A program made the translations under genes and the position numbers. From Alphaproteobacteria bacterium (lineage in GTDB: Bacteria > Pseudomonadota > Alphaproteobacteria > Rhizobiales > Rhizobiaceae), in assembly GCA_030428345.1 (NCBI GenBank), contig JAUIBM010000216.1:1-5890 (forward strand): DNA of 5,890 bases, in the 5' to 3' direction. Position 1 is the first letter of the stretch. The number at the start of each line of letters is the position of its first letter. The notes below the pieces were generated by a model. That model did no database searches. It saw only the letters and a program-made list of their open reading frames with translations, and was not told the origin of the DNA. Shown here one piece after another: positions 1 through 5,442 of the stretch.

Positions 1-38
1 TCCTCCATGGTCGTCTCTTTGGCTGCCGCGTCCGCCAT
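1..38 (-). CDS. 5' end of an unidentified gene, cut by left edge
   Basis: An ATG at 36-38 (read on the minus strand) opens a frame that runs off the window, reading MADAAAKETTME for the 12 complete codons. A GAGGAG ribosome binding site lies 6 bases upstream (plus 45-50), an excellent match and spacing, and this is the main reason for the call. The visible residues are polar and Ala-rich with no signal peptide, suggesting a cytoplasmic protein, but they are too few to identify a family. The gene would be transcribed away from the rest of the window. A plus-strand frame is also open across this stretch, but it lacks a good ribosome binding site and has unlikely codon use. Confidence 0.5.
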   Translation of the reverse strand, partial: MADAAAKETTME

Positions 39-44
39 CAGATG

Positions 45-50
45 CTCCTC
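45..50 (-). promoter_or_regulatory. Ribosome binding site GAGGAG for the left-edge gene
   Basis: GAGGAG on the minus strand, 6 bases before the ATG at 36-38. It fixes the start of the partial gene at the left edge. No clear -35/-10 pair could be picked out in the short stretch upstream of it. Confidence 0.5.
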
Positions 51-104
51 GATCGTGGTGCCCCGCCATCGCCGTCAAAGGCGCACCGAATCGAAACGAG
101 GATA

Positions 105-248
105 ATGCATTGGCGGGAAAAACGATAAGCGGTTGCAGCCGTTTCGGCCCTCACGGCGGTGTTTTATGCGGTTTTTCGCAATGGCGGGCGCGTCGCGCGC
201 GCCGCGCAGCCAGTCGAGCCCACCAATGTCGCACGGTCGAGGAAATAA
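105..248 (+). pseudogene. Possible small membrane protein frame interrupted by an in-frame TAA
   Basis: An ATG at 105-107 starts a seven-residue basic peptide (MHWREKR) ending in TAA at 126-128. In the same frame, reading continues for 39 codons (129-245) to a second TAA at 246-248. The codons directly after the first stop read AVAAVSALTAVFYAVF, a good short transmembrane segment, followed by RNGGRVARAA and a polar tail ending ARSRK. Bypassing the stop would give a roughly 47-residue protein: basic N-terminus, one membrane helix, basic tail. A single C-to-T change (CAA to TAA) would be enough to break such a gene. GAGG at 98-101 is only 3 bases from the ATG, closer than usual. Chance is a real alternative, because GC-rich DNA produces Ala/Val-rich frames readily. 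No homologue is recognised. Confidence 0.25.
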
Positions 249-274
249 ACCTGGCCCGAACCGCTGAAACGCGG

Positions 275-297
275 CCGCCGCGAATCAATCGCGGCGG
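275..297 (-). terminator. Hairpin downstream of the hydrolase gene, probable terminator
   Basis: A perfect 9-bp inverted repeat (arms 275-283 and 289-297, loop of 5 bases) lies 27 bases past the stop codon of the minus-strand hydrolase gene. The stem is almost all G+C. The bases that follow in the direction of transcription contain only a TTT, so it lacks a proper U-tract. It may stop transcription weakly or protect the 3' end of the message. On the plus strand it has no T-run either. Confidence 0.4.
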
Positions 298-324
298 AAG
301 ATGGATAGCGGTATTTCGCGCAAT

Positions 325-1215
325 CTATTCGATCGGCGGCAGACCGGTTCGCGTGTCGTAGCGGCGCGGAGCGCGGGTCGGCATCGGGCCGATGGCGGGC
401 AACGCCATGGCCAGCGTCAGCGGGGCCGTTGCCTGGCCGCCCCCCTGCCCGCTCGGCGCAGCCCGTACGAACTCGGAGGTGCTTGCCGCCACGACGACAG
501 GCGCCGAAGTCGCGGCGGAAGTCGATTGCGCCGTTGCGCCGGTCAACATCTTGTCGACTTTCGCCACCACGTCGCCGCTGCCCGCGGCGTCAGGCGCATA
601 GGCCTGCATCACGGTGGCGTCGGACGGGCCGAGCTTCTGCTTGACCGCAGCGAGCATGGCGGTGTGAATTTTCTTGGAATTGTCCATGGAGACATGGATC
701 TCGCCCCAGACATACTGGTTGCGGATCTTGCCCGCGAACCCCTTGCCGGCGGCGAGCTGACCATAGACCGGGAAGGCGTGGTAGAAATTCTCTGCCACTT
801 CCACATTGGAGGGCGCGAGCGCGCCGGGGCCGGGAATGTCGATCAGGCCCATATAGGCGACGCGGATGCCGCTGCCCTTCAGCTTTGCGGCAAGGCTGAT
901 GGAGGCCAGCGCGCCCATCGAATGGCCCATGATCGCGACCGACTCGGGACGCCTGCGCATGATGTCGCGATAGGCGAATTCCATCGATTCCCAGCGATAG
1001 ACCGTGGCGTGAACGCCGATCTTCTCGAACTCTTCACCCAGGCGGTCCATGCCGTCGGAGAAGGTGAGCGCCTTCGCGATGAATGAGAAATCTCCGGCGC
1101 CGCGGAAGATATAGGCCTCCATGGCTTTTGCCGAGGCCGGCGTGAAGACAGACAGCATGAACGCCATCATCGGCGCGGCAATAGCGAGAGCAACCCGGTA
1201 CAAACGACCCTCCAT
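325..1215 (-). CDS. Exported alpha/beta-hydrolase-like (lipase/thioesterase-type) protein
   Basis: A 296-residue protein from the ATG at 1213-1215, ending in TAG. The N-terminus is a typical Sec signal peptide: MEGRLYR, a hydrophobic stretch to about residue 24, and a likely cut after ASA (residue 29). The mature part has the nucleophile elbow GHSMG (residues 97-101, Ser99), then GLIDIPGP (Asp126) and GEIHVSMDN (His174), which could complete a Ser-Asp-His triad. It should be a periplasmic or secreted esterase/lipase-like enzyme. Its substrate is unknown, and only the elbow is certain. Residues from about 225 to 296 form an Ala/Ser/Thr/Pro-rich tail, probably disordered. The start is uncertain: this ATG has no ribosome binding site, while an in-frame TTG at 1285-1287 has GAGGG 7 bases upstream and would give 320 residues with an unusually long Arg-rich n-region. 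The ATG was chosen because it gives a normal signal peptide. The gene follows the L,D-transpeptidase gene on the same strand, but a hairpin lies between them. Confidence 0.8.
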   Translation of the reverse strand: MEGRLYRVALAIAAPMMAFMLSVFTPASAKAMEAYIFRGAGDFSFIAKALTFSDGMDRLGEEFEKIGVHATVYRWESMEFAYRDIMRRRPESVAIMGHSMGALASISLAAKLKGSGIRVAYMGLIDIPGPGALAPSNVEVAENFYHAFPVYGQLAAGKGFAGKIRNQYVWGEIHVSMDNSKKIHTAMLAAVKQKLGPSDATVMQAYAPDAAGSGDVVAKVDKMLTGATAQSTSAATSAPVVVAASTSEFVRAAPSGQGGGQATAPLTLAMALPAIGPMPTRAPRRYDTRTGLPPIE

Positions 1216-1368
1216 GGTCCGGCTGTGCGAAGGGGAACGACATCGATCGATCCGCCGCCGGCGCTTTTCATCGAAGAAGAGGGCCAAATCGTGACCCTCG
1301 CGAACGATGCCAATATTGGGAGTATGGTTGATACCGGATTAATGAAGCGTTGAAAAATTGAGGCAAGA

Positions 1369-1395
1369 TCGGGGCCGCATGCAATCCGGCCCCGA
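1369..1395 (-). terminator. Probable transcription terminator after the L,D-transpeptidase gene
   Basis: A 9-bp perfect stem (core CGGGGCCG/CGGCCCCG, 9-base loop) starts 19 bases past the TAA of the transpeptidase gene. In the direction of transcription a five-T run follows about 11 bases after the stem, further away than in a classical intrinsic terminator. It suggests that the downstream hydrolase gene has its own promoter, though some readthrough is possible. No convincing -35/-10 pair for the hydrolase was found in 1216-1368. Confidence 0.55.
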
Positions 1396-1414
1396 AAGCA
1401 TTGTATTTGCGCGA

Positions 1415-4033
1415 TTAACCGGAGACGTTTCTTTCAGCTTCCACAGCGGAAATCGCCTTGCCGAGGGCCTTGTCGCGCTTATAGACGTCCGAAAAATATT
1501 CCACGGTGCCGTCGTCCTTGGGCCAGGCGGTGAAATAGGCGACATAAACGGGGAACTGATGCGCCAGTTCGTCCTGGCCATGTCCCTTGGCGAGCATCTC
1601 CTCGACATGCTTGACGCTGGTGCCGAGCACCGCCGCCGCCATCTGGCGCGGTTCAGCCAGCCGCACGCAACCATGGCTGTAGGCGCGCTGATCGCGCGAG
1701 AAGAGGCTCTTTGCCGGCGTGTCGTGCATGTAGATGGCGTGCTTGTTGGGGAACAGGATCTTCAGCTCGCCCAGAGCGTTCGCTTCGCCCGGCGACTGGC
1801 GCACGTCATAGGGCGGGTTGGAGCCGACCGACCACCAGTCGATCGCCGAGGAGGCGATCTGGCGACCCTTCGCGTCCGTCACCTCATAGCCGCGCTCGTC
1901 CAGATAGGCCGGGTTCTCACGCAGCTTCGGCAGGTATTCGTTGACGAGGATCGACTTGGGCACGCCCCAATACGGATTGTATTCCACCGTTTCGATCGTG
2001 TCGTAGAAGAAGCTTGTCTGGTGCGCGGTCGTTCCCACGACGACGCGCATATCGAGCTTGGTCCTGTCATTCTCGATATAGCGGGCGCGATAGGCGGGCT
2101 GGTTGATGAAGACCCGGCGGCTGCCCAGATCGCGCGGATGCCAGCGAAGCCGCTCCAGCGCCAGCACGATGCGCTCCCGCTTGGTCTCCACTCCCAGATC
2201 CGAAAGCTTGGCGATTGTATTGCGTCCGACAATGCCGTCGGCGCCAAGGCCGTTCTCCTTCTGGAACGCCTTGACCAGATCCACCACTTCGGGCGTGAAG
2301 CTCGTCTGCGGCGGCGCGTCAGCCGCCAGAAGCGCGGCAAACTGCGCCTTGAGCTCGCTCGATCCGCGCTTGGCGATTGCGGCGATCACATTGGGCACTT
2401 GCGGGTCGGTCTGATCCGGCTTGATCAGGGTGCCTTCGGGAATGACGATCGCCTGGTCGCGCTGGCCTTCCAGGCGTCCCAGCTCCGCGACCAGCGCCTT
2501 GAATGGCGCATTGTCCGGCTGAAACGCCACCAGCGCCTCGGCGGGATCATTTCCAGCAAGCTTTTCCAGAACGTCGGCGGCGGTCAGCTTCTTGGCCGGA
2601 AAATCGTGATAGCCGGACAACTTGTTCGGATCGACGCGCCCAAGGGCGGCGTCGAGGCCGTAGCGGATCGCCCGGGCGCTCATCGCGATCTCGAAACGGG
2701 CGGCGGCGTCCAGACGGGCGGGCGAGTTGTCCGCGGCATCCGCCGCTTCGGGCAGGGCGACGGAATAATCGGCCGTGTCCAGGCCATATCGGTCGGCGCT
2801 GACGAGCACCTCATGCACCGCGCGAGCGGCAGCATTGGGCTGCAGGTCGTCGTCGAGCCAGATCAGTTCCTGTTTGTCGCCATAGAACTTGGCGATCGCC
2901 TTGCCGATTTCCGGTTCGGCGACCAGCGCGAGATCGGCAAAGCGCGAGGCGACGCGCTGATAAGCCAGGTGACGCGACTGCGGGGTGGAAACGGCAGCGG
3001 CCGGCTCCGCAACGGGCTCTGCCGGCGTGCTGACGGCGACGACAGGCGCGGCGTCCGTCGGGGCGGTCTGCGGCGCTTCGGCGACGGGTGTCGATGCGGC
3101 GGGCGCCGGGTCAGCCGCAACGGCTGCGGTCTCTTTCGGGGTTTCCGCGATCGCCGGCAATTCCGACGCAATCACCGCCGAATCGGCCGACGCGCCGGAC
3201 TGAGGAGCGCCCTGCCCGCCAATGGCCGGAAGCTCCGCCGAAACGACTTCGGAACTCGACGAGGGCTGGTCGCTCGCGGGCTGCGCGGATGCAACGGCCG
3301 GCGTATCGCCCGTTTCCGTCTCGGCGACCGATGCCGCGGGCGCGGCACCCCCGCTGGCGAGGGCGGTGCCGGCGACCATCTGGTCGGAAACTTCCTGCGA
3401 CGTGGATTCGGCGGCATTGGCGGCCGTATCGCCGGCAGGATTGACGGGCGGCAGATCGGAAGCGGTTACCGCGTCAGGCGACGCAACAGCGGGCGGCAGG
3501 TCGGAGGCGGTTACCGCCGGAGAGGCAGTCTCGCCAGACGGCGCCGCATTTGCGGCGGCGGCCGGAGCCACCGCCTCGGCCGGCTTGGGCGCTTCCGCGG
3601 ACGCTACGGGCGCGACTTCAGCGGCTGGCGCCGGGGCCGCGGCGGTTTCAGCCGCCGGCTGCGCCACAGCGCCGGTAACGCTGTTGTCGGCAGGCTCTGG
3701 CAGGGTTGTCGCAAGCGAGGCCAGATCGATGGGCGCAAGCGGGCGCGCCTTGTAGGTGTAATATTGCGGCGCGCTGATCTTCTGGATGGGAACGGCGTCG
3801 ACGGGCGGCTGGGGATTGTAGGCGCGCTGGCGGCGCAGCCTTTCCTGGATCAGACCGGGGAACATCGCCTCGAAGATGTTCTGCGGGCGGGCCTGCGCGG
3901 CGTAGTCCGGCCGGCCTTGCGGATAATTCTGCGCGCCCGCCAGGCCGGTGGAACAAAACAGTCCCAGGCTCGCTGCGATAACCGCGACGGAAGCCGCATG
4001 TCTTTTTCCCTTGCCCGCGATCGTTCTGCTCAT
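1415..4033 (-). CDS. Large exported L,D-transpeptidase, YcbB/LdtD type
   Basis: An 872-residue peptidoglycan enzyme that would form 3-3 (meso-DAP to meso-DAP) cross-links in the periplasm. Order of parts: a signal peptide (basic MSRTIAGKGKRH, hydrophobic core about 14-26, likely cut after AGA at 34); a conserved-looking stretch about 35-100 including RPQNIFEAMFPGLI; an Ala/Pro/Ser/Glu-rich region about 105-350 with short repeats; a YcbB-like scaffold region about 352-545 (LIWLDDD, DRYGLD, LDAALGRV); a peptidoglycan-binding type 1 fold about 575-614 (VDLVKAFQKENGLGADGIVG); and the YkuD catalytic domain about 620-830. The active site is visible as SHGCVRL with Cys789 and upstream MHDTP (His770). 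EYNPYWGVPKSI and an insertion around 703-763 match the YcbB capping region. From memory, E. coli YcbB is a little over 600 residues, so the extra length is mainly the low-complexity region. The start is supported by AAGGAG 7 bases upstream. Cys27 is not in a lipobox, so this is not a lipoprotein. Confidence 0.92.
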   Translation of the reverse strand: MSRTIAGKGKRHAASVAVIAASLGLFCSTGLAGAQNYPQGRPDYAAQARPQNIFEAMFPGLIQERLRRQRAYNPQPPVDAVPIQKISAPQYYTYKARPLAPIDLASLATTLPEPADNSVTGAVAQPAAETAAAPAPAAEVAPVASAEAPKPAEAVAPAAAANAAPSGETASPAVTASDLPPAVASPDAVTASDLPPVNPAGDTAANAAESTSQEVSDQMVAGTALASGGAAPAASVAETETGDTPAVASAQPASDQPSSSSEVVSAELPAIGGQGAPQSGASADSAVIASELPAIAETPKETAAVAADPAPAASTPVAEAPQTAPTDAAPVVAVSTPAEPVAEPAAAVSTPQSRHLAYQRVASRFADLALVAEPEIGKAIAKFYGDKQELIWLDDDLQPNAAARAVHEVLVSADRYGLDTADYSVALPEAADAADNSPARLDAAARFEIAMSARAIRYGLDAALGRVDPNKLSGYHDFPAKKLTAADVLEKLAGNDPAEALVAFQPDNAPFKALVAELGRLEGQRDQAIVIPEGTLIKPDQTDPQVPNVIAAIAKRGSSELKAQFAALLAADAPPQTSFTPEVVDLVKAFQKENGLGADGIVGRNTIAKLSDLGVETKRERIVLALERLRWHPRDLGSRRVFINQPAYRARYIENDRTKLDMRVVVGTTAHQTSFFYDTIETVEYNPYWGVPKSILVNEYLPKLRENPAYLDERGYEVTDAKGRQIASSAIDWWSVGSNPPYDVRQSPGEANALGELKILFPNKHAIYMHDTPAKSLFSRDQRAYSHGCVRLAEPRQMAAAVLGTSVKHVEEMLAKGHGQDELAHQFPVYVAYFTAWPKDDGTVEYFSDVYKRDKALGKAISAVEAERNVSG
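3446..3517 (-). repeat. Short tandem repeat inside the transpeptidase low-complexity region
   Basis: Two 27-base copies (3446-3472 and 3491-3517) differ at 2 positions and are spaced exactly 45 bases apart, so the frame is kept. Both encode AVTASDLPP (residues 188-196 and 173-181). Two looser relatives further along the protein read SAELPAI (265-271; 3221-3241) and ASELPAI (289-295; 3149-3169). The near-identity at DNA level suggests a recent in-frame duplication of 15 codons. Confidence 0.8.
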
Positions 4034-4040
4034 TCAAGCT

Positions 4041-4046
4041 CTCCTT
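4041..4046 (-). promoter_or_regulatory. Ribosome binding site AAGGAG for the L,D-transpeptidase
   Basis: AAGGAG on the minus strand, 7 bases before the ATG at 4031-4033. Match and spacing are close to ideal, and together with the signal peptide that follows they fix the start codon. Confidence 0.85.
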
Positions 4047-4059
4047 CGTCAACATGCCC

Positions 4060-4088
4060 CGTTTACGGCGGTTCGCCCCCCCGTTCAA
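4060..4088 (-). promoter_or_regulatory. Weak sigma70-like promoter candidate for the L,D-transpeptidase
   Basis: On the minus strand TTGAAC (plus 4083-4088) is followed after exactly 17 bases by TAAACG (plus 4060-4065), 26 bases before the start codon. The -35 matches the consensus at 4 of 6 positions and the -10 at only 3 of 6. The spacer includes a run of seven Gs (plus 4076-4082). The AT-richer stretch at about 4091-4175 could hold a better promoter for either divergent gene, but none stood out. Confidence 0.2.
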
Positions 4089-4220
4089 CGCCGTGACGCA
4101 TTCATTTCGATCACAAATTTGAAAGACTTCATTAACCCGCGAAGAAATGTTCGCGCTACGTCATCTTTGCAACATTCCCGCACCGGCGGGCCGAATTCGC
4201 GGCAAAGCTTGTCGCATTTG

Positions 4221-5384
4221 ATGCCGACGCGCCGCACGCGGCGGGCGAATAGTGCACGCGCCGGAACGAGTCCGGCGCCGCGTCCCAACCCCTTTCTGGT
4301 AAGAGCCGCAATCTGCCGCGCATTTGGACAACCCCTCACTATCGAGGCGATCGAACTGGCCTCTCCCGGCCCGGGTGAGGTGTCGATACGCATGAAGGCG
4401 TGCGCCATCTGCCATTCCGACATTTCGTTCATGCGGGGCGAATGGGGCGGCGCGCTGCCCGCCGTCTATGGCCATGAGGCGTCCGGGGTCGTGGAGGCGG
4501 TTGGCGAGGGCGTCCAGGCGTTCAAGCCGGGAGACCGGGTTGTCGCCACCCTCATCCGCTCCTGCGGAACCTGCCATTATTGCAGCCAGGGCAGCCTCGT
4601 CATGTGCGAGGAAGTGTTCGACCTCGACAAGTCCGATCCGATCCGCGCGCCTTCTGGCGAGAGCCTGCATCAGGCGATGCGCACCGGCGCATTCGCCGAG
4701 AAGATCCTGGTGCATGACAGCCAGATCGTGGCGATTCCCGACGACATGCCGTTTGACGAAGCCAGCCTGCTCGCCTGCGGCGTCATCACCGGCTATGGCG
4801 CGGCGGTGAACACCGCGAAGGTAAAGCCCGGCCAGGCGGTGATCGTGATCGGCTGCGGCGGCGTCGGACTCAATGTCGTCCAGGGCGCGGCGATTTCCGG
4901 CGCGCATCCGATCATCGCCATGGATCTGGCGCCCGGCAAGATCGCCGCCGCCAAGGGCTTCGGTGCCACGCACGGGGTCGACCCGACAGCAGCCGACGCC
5001 GTCGAGACGATCAAGGCGCTGACGCATGGCCGCGGCGCCGACGTGGTTTTCGTGGCCGTGGGCGCCAAGGCCGCCATCGACGGCGCGTTCGACTACATCA
5101 CCCGCAACGGAACCGTCGTGATCGTCGGCATGCCGGCCAGCGGCGTTCTTGCAAGCTATGATCCGTCGACCGTCGCAGCCTGGAACCAGAAAATACTTGG
5201 CTCAAAGATGGGCGAGAGCGTCATCGCACGCGACATTCCCGCCCTGATCGAAGCCTGGCAGGACGGGCGTCTGAAGCTGGCGGAGCTGATTTCGGGGCGC
5301 TATCCGCTTGACCGGATAAACGAGGCTGTCGAAGCTGTGATGTCGGGCAGCGCGCTGCGAAACGTCATCGTGTTCGACGACTGA
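4221..5384 (+). CDS. Zinc-dependent alcohol dehydrogenase (medium-chain family)
   Basis: A 387-residue cytoplasmic medium-chain dehydrogenase that would oxidise an alcohol or polyol using NAD. The GroES-like N-terminal half carries the catalytic zinc ligands: CAICHSD (Cys64), GHE (His85, Glu86) and LLACG (Cys186). The structural zinc site is complete, CGTCHYC plus a later Cys (115, 118, 121, 129). The Rossmann fold shows GCGGVG (211-216), and Asp235 at the end of the next strand suggests NAD rather than NADP. The general pattern resembles the class III/aryl alcohol dehydrogenase branch, but the substrate cannot be read from it. The start is uncertain: homology appears to begin at VRAAICRAFG (residue 27), and the ATG at 4221 adds 26 mostly basic or Pro/Ala residues and has no ribosome binding site. 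No ATG, GTG or TTG lies in frame between the two points. The gene diverges from the transpeptidase gene and lies 58 bases upstream of the MR/MLE gene, probably in one operon. Confidence 0.88.
   Translation: MPTRRTRRANSARAGTSPAPRPNPFLVRAAICRAFGQPLTIEAIELASPGPGEVSIRMKACAICHSDISFMRGEWGGALPAVYGHEASGVVEAVGEGVQAFKPGDRVVATLIRSCGTCHYCSQGSLVMCEEVFDLDKSDPIRAPSGESLHQAMRTGAFAEKILVHDSQIVAIPDDMPFDEASLLACGVITGYGAAVNTAKVKPGQAVIVIGCGGVGLNVVQGAAISGAHPIIAMDLAPGKIAAAKGFGATHGVDPTAADAVETIKALTHGRGADVVFVAVGAKAAIDGAFDYITRNGTVVIVGMPASGVLASYDPSTVAAWNQKILGSKMGESVIARDIPALIEAWQDGRLKLAELISGRYPLDRINEAVEAVMSGSALRNVIVFDD
4258..4278 (+). other. Perfect hairpin at the start of the dehydrogenase gene
   Basis: GCGCCGGA and TCCGGCGC form an 8-bp perfect stem around the 5-base loop ACGAG. 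A smaller 5-bp stem (4230-4243) precedes it. Both lie between the assigned ATG and the point where recognisable dehydrogenase sequence begins (about 4299). They could be leader RNA structure if translation really begins later, or simply a by-product of Arg/Ala/Pro codons in GC-rich DNA. Confidence 0.4.
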
Positions 5385-5427
5385 GCGGCGGACCAGGCGG
5401 CCGCAGGGCCCCAGACCCCAGATCCCC

Positions 5428-5437
5428 GGAGGAGGAA
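5428..5437 (+). promoter_or_regulatory. Strong ribosome binding site for the MR/MLE gene
   Basis: GGAGGAGGAA with the GGAGG at 5431-5435 sits 7 bases before the ATG at 5443. It is the strongest ribosome binding site in the window and fixes that start. No terminator-like hairpin with a T-run lies between the dehydrogenase stop and this site, consistent with co-transcription. Confidence 0.85.
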
Positions 5438-5442
5438 TTCCG

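Noticed and set aside
39..324. tRNA, small RNA gene or mobile-element ends in the gene-poor left region
   Set aside because: No cloverleaf, no long inverted terminal repeats and no transposase fragment were seen. Only the hairpin at 275-297 and the interrupted frame stand out.
301..1086. A 261-codon plus-strand frame opposite the hydrolase gene
   Set aside because: The minus-strand frame has a signal peptide and a GHSMG elbow. The plus frame is an Arg/His/Gly-rich shadow with no motif.
3945..4033. Lipoprotein signal at Cys27 of the transpeptidase
   Set aside because: The residues before the Cys (LGLF) do not fit a lipobox, and a standard signal peptidase I site follows at residue 34.
1358..4096. 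A 912-codon open frame on the plus strand, opposite the L,D-transpeptidase gene
   Set aside because: It mirrors the real gene almost exactly and is Arg/Gly-rich in the way expected of the antisense of an Ala/Pro-rich GC-rich gene. It has no ribosome binding site and no recognisable domain.
4091..4150. CtrA-type site (TTAA-N7-TTAA) at TTAACC near 4132
   Set aside because: Only one half-site is present, with no second TTAA at the required spacing.
3948..4220. Upstream in-frame extension of the alcohol dehydrogenase to an ATG-like start at 3948
   Set aside because: It would overlap the start, ribosome site and signal peptide of the divergent transpeptidase gene, and it does not look like a dehydrogenase N-terminus.
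4258..4300. General stress (EcfG-type) promoter starting at GGAAC near 4263
   Set aside because: No GTT-type -10 element occurs 16-17 bases downstream.
4161..5027. A 288-codon minus-strand frame opposite the alcohol dehydrogenase
   Set aside because: The plus-strand frame carries all zinc ligands and the Rossmann motif, so the opposite frame is a composition artefact.
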